13,996 nucleotides of DNA from JBHJGU01 sp050331475 (GTDB lineage Bacteria; Pseudomonadota; Alphaproteobacteria; Caulobacterales; Maricaulaceae): positions 1 to 13,996 of the forward strand of contig JBHJGU010000089.1 of assembly GCA_050331475.1 (NCBI GenBank), in the 5' to 3' direction. Positions 1 through 6,635 of the stretch are shown piece by piece. Positions within the stretch are counted from its first letter, which is position 1, and each line of letters starts with the position of its first letter. Made by a program: the position numbers and the translations under genes. Below the pieces are notes generated by a model. That model searched no databases. It was not told the DNA's origin and worked only from the letters and a program-made list of their open reading frames with translations.

Positions 1-1
1 G

Positions 2-574
2 GTCAAGCACTGCCTCTCGCTGATGTATTCCTGCGGCATGTACGACTTTTCCGGCGAGTTCGCGTTCTCCGTTGGCATCCCGGCGAAGTCCGGGGTCTCG
101 GGGGTGATGATGGTGGTGATCCCCAAAGTCATGGGCTTTGCGGTTTGGTCCCCGCGGCTCGACCGCTTAGGCAATTCGGTGCGGGGGATCGCGTTTTGCC
201 GGCGTCTGGTGGATCGGTACAATTTCCACAATTACGACAATGTCGCTGAGCTGTCGCATAAGATTGACCCCACCCTGGCCCATCACGGCTTTGACAGCGA
301 CGCCGCGTTCGCCTTGATCCGAGCCGCGAGCCAGGGCGATATCCGCGAAATTGCGCGCATGGTGGCCTATGGGGCGGACTTAAATTGCTGCGATTATGAC
401 GGCCGCACGCCGCTACATCTCGCCGCCGCGGAGGGCCGCAAGGATGCGGTGGCGTATCTGCTCGCCCGTGGGGTCCGCCCCAACGCCGTGGATCGGTGGG
501 GAGCGCGACCCTATGATGATGCGGTTCGTCATGGCCATCCGGACTTGGCGGACACCCTGCGCGTCGACGATTAG
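2..574 (+). CDS. glsA: Glutaminase with C-terminal ankyrin repeats (5' partial)
   Basis: This is the C-terminal part of a glutaminase, which hydrolyses glutamine to glutamate and ammonia in the cytoplasm. The frame is open from base 2, so the N-terminus lies outside the window. The first ~75 residues are the end of the beta-lactamase-like catalytic domain, with the family hallmarks CGMYDFSGEFAF, GIPAKSGV and SPRLDRLGNSVRG. After a linker containing NFHNYDN come two ankyrin repeats (about residues 100-185) with the typical GRTPLHLAAAEG and GADLN patterns. Most bacterial glutaminases stop after the catalytic domain. This tail, including NFHNYDN, the DYDGRTPLHLAAAEG repeat and DRW, strongly recalls the animal kidney-type enzyme as I remember it. 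The family call is very safe. The symbol follows common bacterial usage. The gene is followed by about 150 bases before the next start, containing two A-tracts (588-593, 607-614) and no convincing terminator. Confidence 0.95.
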   Translation, partial: VKHCLSLMYSCGMYDFSGEFAFSVGIPAKSGVSGVMMVVIPKVMGFAVWSPRLDRLGNSVRGIAFCRRLVDRYNFHNYDNVAELSHKIDPTLAHHGFDSDAAFALIRAASQGDIREIARMVAYGADLNCCDYDGRTPLHLAAAEGRKDAVAYLLARGVRPNAVDRWGARPYDDAVRHGHPDLADTLRVDD

Positions 575-668
575 GCTGGCGTGTGCGAAAAAATCATCGT
601 TGATCGAAAAAAAATTCTCGCAAGCGACATCCAAAGCGGGGCTTGGTCGCATCGTAGGGGGAGCGTAG

Positions 669-696
669 GGAACACACCGGCCGCCCGACGCGTGAA
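669..696 (+). promoter_or_regulatory. Candidate ECF-type promoter of the sigma-factor operon
   Basis: GGAAC (669-673) is followed after 17 bases by CGTG (691-694). This matches the general -35/-10 layout of ECF sigma promoters (GGAAC, 16-17 bases, CGT). It lies directly upstream of the membrane protein–sigma factor operon. Transcription would begin near 701-704, giving a leader of roughly 22-25 bases before the ATG at 726 and leaving the GGAG at 713-716 on the transcript. ECF factors often drive their own operon, so self-regulation is a reasonable inference. The motif was found by eye and is short, so chance occurrence is possible. Confidence 0.42.
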
Positions 697-725
697 CTGA
701 TCTCGGCCAGATGGAGCCTGCCGTT

Positions 726-1115
726 ATGGAAGACGTAATCGTTCCTGTTGCGCTTTTTGCGATCCTGCCCGTCATCATTTGGGTGACCCAGTTCTATGGC
801 GCGCGCAAACGCGCCCAAGTGCAAGAAACCCTACGCACCGCCATTGCGAACAATCAGGCGCTGACCCCGGAATTGATCGCGGCGTTAGGTGTCGAAAAGC
901 GCTCGGTGAACAGCGATTTGCGGTGGGGCTGCGTGCTGGTCGCCTCTGCGCTCGCCTTCGTTATCTTGGGCGGATCGATCGAGGCGGTCTCCGATGAAGA
1001 CAACATTCGAGCGATCTTCACAGGGATTGCGGCGTTTCCGGGCTTTATCGGGCTGACTTTGCTTGGCCTTTATCGATTTGGCCCGAAAAACGACGACCCG
1101 ACCGCGCTGAGCTGA
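726..1115 (+). CDS. Small three-helix membrane protein, DUF6249-like
   Basis: The predicted protein has about 129 residues. A hydrophobic N-terminal segment (VIVPVALFAILPVIIWV) is followed by a cytoplasmic-looking basic stretch (YGARKRAQVQETLRTAI) and then two more membrane segments (WGCVLVASALAFVILGG and IFTGIAAFPGFIGLTLLGLY). The layout and the central 'LTPELIAALG' motif resemble the DUF6249 family of small inner-membrane proteins, whose function is unknown to me. I chose the ATG at 726 over the in-frame ATG at 711 because a GGAG at 713-716 sits nine bases before it and because the candidate promoter would place the transcript start only about ten bases before 711. The sigma factor gene follows after 12 bases, so the two are probably cotranscribed. 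The protein may sense or relay an envelope signal to the sigma factor, but that rests on position only. Confidence 0.8.
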   Translation: MEDVIVPVALFAILPVIIWVTQFYGARKRAQVQETLRTAIANNQALTPELIAALGVEKRSVNSDLRWGCVLVASALAFVILGGSIEAVSDEDNIRAIFTGIAAFPGFIGLTLLGLYRFGPKNDDPTALS

Positions 1116-1127
1116 TCGGAGTTAACG

Positions 1128-1676
1128 GTGAGTTCGTCGGCGAGCGATGAAGAGTTAGCGGCGCTGGCCGTTGCGGCGAAGGACGCGCTCGCCTTCGAAA
1201 CTCTGGTCAAGCGCTATCAAGGCTTGGTGCGCGGCTTTTTGGGGCGCTTGACCGGGAATGCGGCGCTCGCCGATGATTTGGCCCAAGAGACGTTCTTCCG
1301 CGCCTTCCGAAGCTTAAGGGGCTACACCGGCGCGGGCGGGTTTAAAAGCTGGCTATGCGCCATCGCTTACCGGGAATTCCTACAGGCCCGCCGCAAACGC
1401 GCCGCGGTGGACCAGGCGTTGGCCAAGTTGCGCGCCGAGCCGGAGCCCGCGTCCGGGCCCTGGGACCCCGCCGACACCCTGGCGCTTGACCGCGCCTTGC
1501 AGAGCTTGAGCGAGGACGAACGCGCGGCCGTTGTGATGAATTTCGCCCTGGGCTTGTCCCATGCCGAGATCGCGCGCACCTTGGATAAGCCGTTGGGCAC
1601 GGTGAAAACCCTGATCGCCCGCGGGCGCGAAACCTTAAAAGCCCGCCTGTCCCCGGAGCCGGTCCTATGCCGCTAA
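1128..1676 (+). CDS. RNA polymerase sigma factor, ECF subfamily
   Basis: The 182-residue protein has the two-domain build of an ECF (group IV) sigma factor. Region 2 covers roughly residues 20-90, with FETLVKRYQGLVRGFLGRL, then DDLAQETFFRAF (core RNA polymerase binding) and FKSWLCAIAYREFLQARRK (-10 recognition). Region 4 covers about 119-172, with LSEDERAAVVMNFALGLSHAEIARTLDKPLGTVKTLIARGRETLK, quoted here only as its boundary pattern: an SEDER start, a GLSHAEIA helix and a GTVKTLIARGRE recognition helix. The start is GTG, chosen because GGAG at 1118-1121 sits six bases upstream and region 2 begins soon after. The gene lies 12 bases after a small membrane protein gene and overlaps the next gene by 10 bases, the usual layout of a sigma factor with its regulator. 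The stimulus and regulon cannot be read from the sequence. Confidence 0.95.
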   Translation: MSSSASDEELAALAVAAKDALAFETLVKRYQGLVRGFLGRLTGNAALADDLAQETFFRAFRSLRGYTGAGGFKSWLCAIAYREFLQARRKRAAVDQALAKLRAEPEPASGPWDPADTLALDRALQSLSEDERAAVVMNFALGLSHAEIARTLDKPLGTVKTLIARGRETLKARLSPEPVLCR

Positions 1677-2062
1677 GCGACCCGCCAGCCTCTACGCCGT
1701 CCCCCTACACCCCGCCCCTGGGACCGGAGGATTTCGAGGCGCAATTGAGCCAAGGCTTCGCCCACGCCCAAGACCGTCTGGAAACCGATGCGGAGACGAC
1801 CCTGTTCGCCGCCCGCCTGACCGAACGCCTCAAGCCTCAGCATGCGACCCGCAACCGGACGCTGGCCCTGGGCGGGGCGGGCTCGGCCGGCTCGGCGATC
1901 GCGGCGGGGTCACTGGAACAGGTGTTTGAGACCGCGCCTTTGCCGCTGCTCGACGGCGCGTTGTCCGGGTTTAGCCTGTTCGTCGGACCCCAGACTTTGG
2001 CCGCCATGGTCATGGGGGCCATGGTGATGGCGGTGGCCTTCGTTCTCCCCGCGCGGCGCTAA
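1667..2062 (+). CDS. Unrecognised membrane protein, possible anti-sigma factor
   Basis: I do not recognise this 131-residue protein. It starts with a proline-rich segment (PPASTPSPYTPPLGP), continues with a predicted amphipathic region rich in charged residues (about 23-60, with FEAQLSQGFAHAQDRLETDAETTLFAARLTERLK), then a weakly hydrophobic glycine/alanine stretch (~65-80) and a strong C-terminal membrane segment (VGPQTLAAMVMGAMVMAVAF) ending in a basic PARR. The ATG overlaps the end of the sigma gene by 10 bases and has GGAG at 1655-1658, so translation is probably coupled. Position and a cytoplasmic N-terminus with a membrane anchor fit an anti-sigma factor. However, it contains no cysteine at all, so it lacks the zinc-binding motif of the common ZAS anti-sigma domain. 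The role is inferred from context only. Confidence 0.8.
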   Translation: MPLSDPPASTPSPYTPPLGPEDFEAQLSQGFAHAQDRLETDAETTLFAARLTERLKPQHATRNRTLALGGAGSAGSAIAAGSLEQVFETAPLPLLDGALSGFSLFVGPQTLAAMVMGAMVMAVAFVLPARR

Positions 2063-2097
2063 AGCCGCTTCAATTGAGTCCAAGTCGAGAAGCGGCT
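2063..2097 (+). terminator. Inverted repeat after the sigma operon, possible terminator
   Basis: A perfect 9-base inverted repeat, AGCCGCTTC (2063-2071) and GAAGCGGCT (2089-2097), begins immediately after the stop codon of the last gene in the sigma operon. The 17-base loop contains a further short pair (TTG/CAA). The following bases (CTAAGTCTTTGGTTTG) are only moderately T-rich, so this is a weak intrinsic terminator at best. It could instead protect the 3' end of the message or form part of the repeat-like spacer next to it. Confidence 0.4.
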
Positions 2098-2128
2098 CTA
2101 AGTCTTTGGTTTGTCGCGTTTTCAAGCC

Positions 2129-2167
2129 GCAAAATCGCTTACACTTTTGCAGAAAACGCTCTAAGCG
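2129..2167. repeat. Palindromic intergenic element resembling a dispersed alphaproteobacterial repeat
   Basis: GCAAAA (2129-2134) and TTTTGC (2145-2150) form an inverted repeat around a 10-base centre. They are followed by CGCT-CTA-AGCG (2157-2167), a second small palindrome. From memory, similarly built strings (GCAAAA, a short centre containing ACACTTTTGC or CCACTTTTGC, then a GCTCTA) recur between genes in many alphaproteobacteria. Only one copy is visible in this window, so calling it a repeat is inference. The rest of the 174-base gap holds a further inverted repeat, CGCGCTC/GAGCGCG (2185-2200), and the ribosome binding site of panB. I see no small gene in it. Confidence 0.3.
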
Positions 2168-2236
2168 CTCAGCGGGTCTTGGATCGCGCTCTCGAGCGCG
2201 CTAAGCCCAGGCGCATGTCGCGCGAAGGAAAACGCC

Positions 2237-3058
2237 ATGTCCGCCCAATCGAAGTCCGCTCGGCTGACGGCTCCGGCCGTTTACGCCCGTAAGGGCGCGG
2301 AGCCCTTGGTGTGTTTGACCGCCTATGACGCGCCGACGGCTGCGATCTTGGACCCCCATTGCGACATTCTGTTGGTCGGCGACAGTCTGGGCATGGTGGT
2401 CCATGGTTTACCCTCAACCGTTGGCGTCACCTTGGACATGATGATCTTGCATGGCCAAGCGGTTATGCGCGCGGCGCGCCGGGCCATGGTGGTGGTAGAC
2501 TTGCCATTTGGGTCTTACGAGGACAGCCCGAAAAGCTCCTGGGGTGCGGCGTCCCGGGTGCTCGCGGAAACCGGCTGCCAGGCGATCAAGATCGAAAGCG
2601 GGACCTATGCGGCGGAGACCATTGCGTATTTGGTCGAGCGCGGGGTTCCGGTCATGGCCCATGTGGGCTTGCGGCCCCAATCGGTGAATGTCACCGGCGG
2701 CTTCAAGTCCCAAGGCCGCACGGAGGCGGAGCGCGCGCGCATCCTCGCCGAAGCCCAAGCGGCTGATGAGGCGGGCGCGTTCGCCATGGTGGTCGAGGGC
2801 GTGGCGGAGGATGTGGCCCGCGCGGTCACCCAAGCGGTGCGCGCGCCTACCATCGGAATTGGCGCGTCCGCGCAGTGCGACGGGCAAATCCTGGTGACCC
2901 CGGATATGTTGGGCCTGTTCGATTGGACGCCGAAATTTGTGCGCCGCTTCGCCGATTTACGCGCGGAAATCGATCAGGCGACCAAAGCCTACGCCCAAGC
3001 GGTGCGCACGCGGAGCTTTCCCGCCTCGGCGGAGACTTACGCGCCCTCTCAGCGCTGA
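2237..3058 (+). CDS. panB: 3-methyl-2-oxobutanoate hydroxymethyltransferase
   Basis: PanB transfers a hydroxymethyl group from 5,10-methylenetetrahydrofolate to 2-oxoisovalerate, giving ketopantoate, the first step of pantothenate and coenzyme A synthesis in the cytoplasm. The 273-residue length is normal for the family. Hallmarks seen in order are LTAYDAPTA, LVGDSLGMVVHG (first metal-binding Asp), DLPFGSYEDSP (second metal-binding Asp), IKIESG, GVPVMAHVGLRPQSV, a Q-G-R-T segment, MVVEGVAEDVA (catalytic Glu) and IGIGASAQCDGQILVTPDMLG. The start is supported by AAGGA at 2225-2229, seven bases upstream. No panC is present in the window. The gene opens the panB–TPR–bamB–der block but is separated from the TPR gene by about 96 bases, so it may be a separate transcript or the head of the operon. 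Confidence 0.97.
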   Translation: MSAQSKSARLTAPAVYARKGAEPLVCLTAYDAPTAAILDPHCDILLVGDSLGMVVHGLPSTVGVTLDMMILHGQAVMRAARRAMVVVDLPFGSYEDSPKSSWGAASRVLAETGCQAIKIESGTYAAETIAYLVERGVPVMAHVGLRPQSVNVTGGFKSQGRTEAERARILAEAQAADEAGAFAMVVEGVAEDVARAVTQAVRAPTIGIGASAQCDGQILVTPDMLGLFDWTPKFVRRFADLRAEIDQATKAYAQAVRTRSFPASAETYAPSQR

Positions 3059-3154
3059 TCTTCGCGGCCGTCCATTTCATCGCCCTGATTGCCGCAGGGA
3101 CTTGGCGAGGCTAGGGTCCGCGCCCGGGCGGGCCGATTTGAAAGACATAGACGC

Positions 3155-3895
3155 GTGGCAGACGTTTTTTCCGAAGTCGACGAAGAGCTTCGTCGCGATC
3201 GCACCACTGAATGGGTCAAGGCGTTTTGGCCCTACGCGCTGGGCGTCGCGTTGCTGATCGTTGTGGGCGTGGCGGGTCGCGAAATCTGGTTGTCCCGCGC
3301 GGAAGCGCGCGCCCAAGCCGCCAGCGCCGCCTATATCGACGCGCTGGATGCGTTGGCGGCCGATCAGCCCGGCCAAGCGGATTTGCGCTTTGAGACGCTC
3401 GCGGAAACCGGCCCTGAGGGCTACGCCATGCTCGCACGCATGCGCCAGGCGGCCCTGGCCGCAGCGCAAGGCGAGACAGAGCGGGCGCTGGGGCTGTTTG
3501 AGGACGCGGTTGCGATCGGGGCGGACGAGCGTTTGGCGGATCTCGCCCGCCTGCAGGCGGCCTATGCGGCGTTCGGGACCGAGAGCCGGGCTGCGCTCGA
3601 AACCCGGCTGTCCACGCTTTTGACCCCGGCTAATCCGTTTCGCCATTTGGCGCGCGAGCTTGTGGGGCTGGCGGCGTGGACCGAAGGCGACGCTGCGCGC
3701 GCCCGGTCGGAATATGGCCTGTTAAACGTCGCGCTGGACGCCACCCCGGCGCTGCGCCAACGCGCCGCACAAGCCTTAGCCGTGCTCGGACCCAGCGCCG
3801 CGGTCCCGGCTGACGGCGACTCAGAGGTTAATCTGGCGCCGGCTGCGGTTGAAAACGCCGCCCCGGGCGCTGGCTCAGCAAAGGATCAAGAGTAA
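3155..3895 (+). CDS. Membrane-anchored TPR-like protein (YfgM-like)
   Basis: The protein has about 246 residues from the chosen start. A short charged cytoplasmic N-terminus (DVFSEVDEELRRDRTTEW) leads into a single membrane segment (WPYALGVALLIVVGVAGREIW, about residues 25-45). The rest is an alanine-rich helical periplasmic domain of the tetratricopeptide-like type found in YfgM, which in Escherichia coli associates with the SecYEG translocon and periplasmic chaperones. The C-terminal ~40 residues are low in complexity (PSAAVPADGDSEVN...). The GTG at 3155 was preferred over an in-frame TTG at 3089 because relatives typically begin M-x-D-[IV]-F-x-E-V-[DE]-E, and the extra upstream residues look non-coding. 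Its stop overlaps the bamB start by one base (TAATG), so the two are translationally coupled, which fits a shared role in outer-membrane protein biogenesis. Confidence 0.88.
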   Translation: MADVFSEVDEELRRDRTTEWVKAFWPYALGVALLIVVGVAGREIWLSRAEARAQAASAAYIDALDALAADQPGQADLRFETLAETGPEGYAMLARMRQAALAAAQGETERALGLFEDAVAIGADERLADLARLQAAYAAFGTESRAALETRLSTLLTPANPFRHLARELVGLAAWTEGDAARARSEYGLLNVALDATPALRQRAAQALAVLGPSAAVPADGDSEVNLAPAAVENAAPGAGSAKDQE

Positions 3896-5271
3896 TGACG
3901 ACGCTCTGGCTGCGCCGTTTGGGCCTCATCGTGGGGGTCTTCGCCCTTGCAGGCTGCTCCACCGTGGGCGGCGCGTTCAGCGCGATTAATCCGTTTGACG
4001 GGGATGGGGAAGCCGATGAGGCGCCCGAACCCGAGGAGCCCGACGACGGCCGGATTGCGGTTTTGTCCTTCGATCAACGTTTGGAGGAGGATGCGAGCCT
4101 CGCCGACGTGCCCGTTTTTGTGCCCCCGCCTTACGTGAATGTGGATTGGACCCAACCGGGCGGGTTCGCGACGAACGCGATGCAGCATACCGATGCGACC
4201 GGACCGCTTGAGCGGATCTGGCGGCGCAAAATCGGCCAGGGCACGTCGAATTCCGGCGCCGTGGTGGCTCGTCCCATCGTCGCGGGCGGTCGCGTCTTTG
4301 CGATGGACGCGCGCGGGGACGTCGTTGCGGTGGACGCCGGTGACGGTGATGTGCTGTGGCGGCGCGAGTTTGAGCCTCAGTACCGCAAAGACCGCGCCTT
4401 GCGCGGCGGCGGTTTGGCGTTCTCCGAAGGGCGATTATTCGTCGCCACGGGGCACCGTTACATTACAGCGCTTGACGCGGAGACCGGGGACGAGCTTTGG
4501 CGCGCGGAAGCCGCCGCCCCGATCCATGGTGCGCCAACAGTGGCTGCGGACCGGGTTTTCGTCATCACACAGGACAATGACCTGCTGGCACTGACAGCGT
4601 CGACGGGCCAAACTCTATGGAATTACCCCAGCCTGCAGGAAAGTGCGCGTATTCTTTCCGCGCCGAGCCCGGCTGTGCTCTCAGAGGTCGTCGTTGCGCC
4701 GTTCGCCTCCGGTGAACTCGCCGCGCTGCGGGTGGAGAACGGTCTGCGGCTGTGGTCGGACACGTTGACCCGGGCGGTCGGGGTTAATTCCTTGTCTGAG
4801 ATCAACGATATCGCCGGCGCGCCGGTTTTACTGGACGACGGGGTCTACGCCATTAGCCATTCCGGCGTCTTGGCGGGTTTGGATATTGTCACCGGCGAAC
4901 GATTGTGGGTGCAGCCCGCAGGCGGGGTGCATGCGCCTTGGGTGGCGGGGGAGAACTTGTTCGTTGTAACCTCAGACGCGCAAATCATCGCGGTGGACCG
5001 GCGTAACGGCCGTATCCGCTGGCTGACCGAACTTCCCGCGTTCAAGAACGAAAAAAAGCGCAAAGGCCGGATCGCCTGGGCGGGTCCGATTATGGCGGGA
5101 GACCGATTGGTCCTCACCTCCTCGGAGGGGGATCTTTTCTTCGTCAGCCCCCGAGACGGCGGCATTCTTGAACGACGCGAGTTGAAGGAGCCGGTGTTCG
5201 TCGCGCCCGTCATCGCCCAAGAAACCGTCTATGTCTTGACGGACGAAGCGAGCTTGATTGCTCTGCGATGA
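3895..5271 (+). CDS. bamB: Outer membrane protein assembly lipoprotein BamB
   Basis: BamB is a lipoprotein subunit of the BAM complex that folds beta-barrel proteins into the outer membrane. The N-terminus is a lipoprotein signal: two arginines, a hydrophobic core (LGLIVGVFALAG) and a lipobox LAGC with Cys21 as the lipidated residue. An acidic, proline-rich linker follows (about 40-62, EADEAPEPEEPDDG). From about residue 95 to the end there are about eight PQQ-like propeller blades with the recurring pattern 'hydrophobic-V-x-A-x-D-x-x-[TDN]-G-x-x-L-W', for example ITALDAETGDELWRAE, LAGLDIVTGERLWVQP and IIAVDRRNGRIRWLTE. At 458 residues it is somewhat longer than the E. coli protein, as is common in alphaproteobacteria. 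The gene overlaps its TPR neighbour by one base and der by four (ATGA), so the three are probably expressed together. Confidence 0.95.
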   Translation: MTTLWLRRLGLIVGVFALAGCSTVGGAFSAINPFDGDGEADEAPEPEEPDDGRIAVLSFDQRLEEDASLADVPVFVPPPYVNVDWTQPGGFATNAMQHTDATGPLERIWRRKIGQGTSNSGAVVARPIVAGGRVFAMDARGDVVAVDAGDGDVLWRREFEPQYRKDRALRGGGLAFSEGRLFVATGHRYITALDAETGDELWRAEAAAPIHGAPTVAADRVFVITQDNDLLALTASTGQTLWNYPSLQESARILSAPSPAVLSEVVVAPFASGELAALRVENGLRLWSDTLTRAVGVNSLSEINDIAGAPVLLDDGVYAISHSGVLAGLDIVTGERLWVQPAGGVHAPWVAGENLFVVTSDAQIIAVDRRNGRIRWLTELPAFKNEKKRKGRIAWAGPIMAGDRLVLTSSEGDLFFVSPRDGGILERRELKEPVFVAPVIAQETVYVLTDEASLIALR

Positions 5272-6635
5272 GCGGTTCATGGCGTCCGCGCGTCGCCATT
5301 CTGGGGCGGCCCAATGTGGGGAAGTCGACGCTGTTTAATCGCTTGGCGGGCAAAAAGCTCGCCATTGTCCATGATCGTCCCGGCGTTACCCGCGACCGGC
5401 GTGAAGCGGAGGTCCGCTTCGGCGATCTTGAGCTGGTTTTGATGGACACCGCGGGGTTCGAGGACGCCGCGCCCGACGCGATCGAAACCCGCATGCGCGC
5501 ACAAACCGAACGCGCCATTGAGGATGCGGATGTCTGTTTGTTCGTCATCGACGCGCGCGCGGGCGTGACCGGGGTGGACGAAAGCCTCGCGCTTCTCACC
5601 CGGCGAACCGATAAGCCCGTCCTTTTGTTGGCGAATAAGGCGGAAGGCAAAGCAGCCGACGCTGGGCTGATCGAGGCTTATGCGCTGGGCTTGGGCGACC
5701 CCATCGCCGTATCCGCTGAGCATGGGATCGGCGTGGCCGAAGTCTACCAAGCCTTAAGCGACGCGATTGCTGGGCTCGCGCCCGCCGACGCGGTCAAGGA
5801 CGATGAGGATGACGACCGCGTCTGGCGGCTCACCGTGGCGGGTCGGCCCAACGCCGGCAAATCCACCCTGGTCAACGCGTTGGTGGGTGAGGACCGGGTG
5901 ATCACTGGCCCCGAGGCCGGTTTGACCCGGGACGCCATCGCCGTGGATTGGACCTATGAGGGCCAAGCTATTCGGCTGACTGACACCGCGGGACTGCGTA
6001 AAAAAGCGCGGATCGAGGATAGCTTAGAGAAGCTCTCCGTGGGCGACAGCCTGGAGGCTATTCGCTTCGCCGAAGTGGTGGTCTTGCTCATCGACGCGCT
6101 GAAACCGTTCGAAAAACAAGACCTGGTCATCGCCGATTTGGTGGAGCGCGAGGGTCGGGCGTTGGTGTTCGCCCTGAACAAATGGGACGCGGTCGACCAC
6201 CCCCAAGCCCATTTGGCCCATTTGCGCGAACGCGCCGACCGGCTCTTGCCCCAGCTCAAGGGCGCGCCCTGTGTGCCGATTTCAGCGCTCACGGGGTTCG
6301 GGCTGGATGCGCTGATGCAAGCGGTTGGCCGCATCCGCAAAGACTGGAGCGCCAAGGTCAAGACCGCCGATCTGAACGACTGGCTACGCGAGAAAACCGC
6401 CCGCCATCCGCCCCCGGCGATCCATGGCAAGCGGGTCAAGCCGCGCTATATGGCGCAAATCAAATCGCGGCCGCCGACCTTCGTGTTGATGGCCAGCCGA
6501 GCGGAGCATCTGCCCGACGCTTACAAGCGCTATCTGATCAATGGCTTGCGTGAGGATTTCGACCTGTGGGGCACGCCGATCCGCCTGCGGGTTAAATCCG
6601 GGGACAACCCTTACGCGCCCGCCAAGTCCCGATAG
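5268..6635 (+). CDS. der: Ribosome-assembly GTPase Der (EngA)
   Basis: Der is an essential GTPase with two tandem G domains that acts in maturation of the 50S ribosomal subunit. Domain 1 has its P-loop GRPNVGKST at residues 13-21, then PGVTRDR, DTAGFE and NKAE. Domain 2 has its P-loop GRPNAGKST at about 192-200, then GLTRDAI, DTAGLRKKARI and NKWD. The C-terminal KH-like domain (about 350-455) includes KTADLNDWLREKTARHPPP and the conserved LINGLREDFDLWGTPIRLRVK segment, given here by its pattern. Length (455) is normal. Its ATG overlaps the bamB stop as ATGA. The last eight codons and the stop overlap the end of the convergent SDR gene by 25 bases, leaving no room for a separate terminator between them. 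Confidence 0.98.
   Translation: MSGSWRPRVAILGRPNVGKSTLFNRLAGKKLAIVHDRPGVTRDRREAEVRFGDLELVLMDTAGFEDAAPDAIETRMRAQTERAIEDADVCLFVIDARAGVTGVDESLALLTRRTDKPVLLLANKAEGKAADAGLIEAYALGLGDPIAVSAEHGIGVAEVYQALSDAIAGLAPADAVKDDEDDDRVWRLTVAGRPNAGKSTLVNALVGEDRVITGPEAGLTRDAIAVDWTYEGQAIRLTDTAGLRKKARIEDSLEKLSVGDSLEAIRFAEVVVLLIDALKPFEKQDLVIADLVEREGRALVFALNKWDAVDHPQAHLAHLRERADRLLPQLKGAPCVPISALTGFGLDALMQAVGRIRKDWSAKVKTADLNDWLREKTARHPPPAIHGKRVKPRYMAQIKSRPPTFVLMASRAEHLPDAYKRYLINGLREDFDLWGTPIRLRVKSGDNPYAPAKSR

Noticed and set aside
588..614. A-tracts after the glutaminase gene as a terminator
   Set aside because: On the plus strand they are A-runs, not T-runs. They would end a minus-strand transcript, but there is no minus-strand gene here and only a 4-base stem (ATCA/TGAT) beside them.
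711..725. Earlier ATG at 711 as start of the DUF6249-like protein
   Set aside because: It lacks a good ribosome site and would sit almost at the predicted transcript start, whereas the ATG at 726 has GGAG at the right distance.
3077..3646. Minus-strand open frame opposite the TPR protein gene
   Set aside because: It is arginine/glycine-rich with no recognisable domain, whereas the plus-strand frame has a membrane segment and conserved gene order.
5623..5645. Der first G domain has NKAE rather than NKxD
   Set aside because: An acidic Glu at this position in the first G domain is common in alphaproteobacterial Der as I recall, so it is not a defect.
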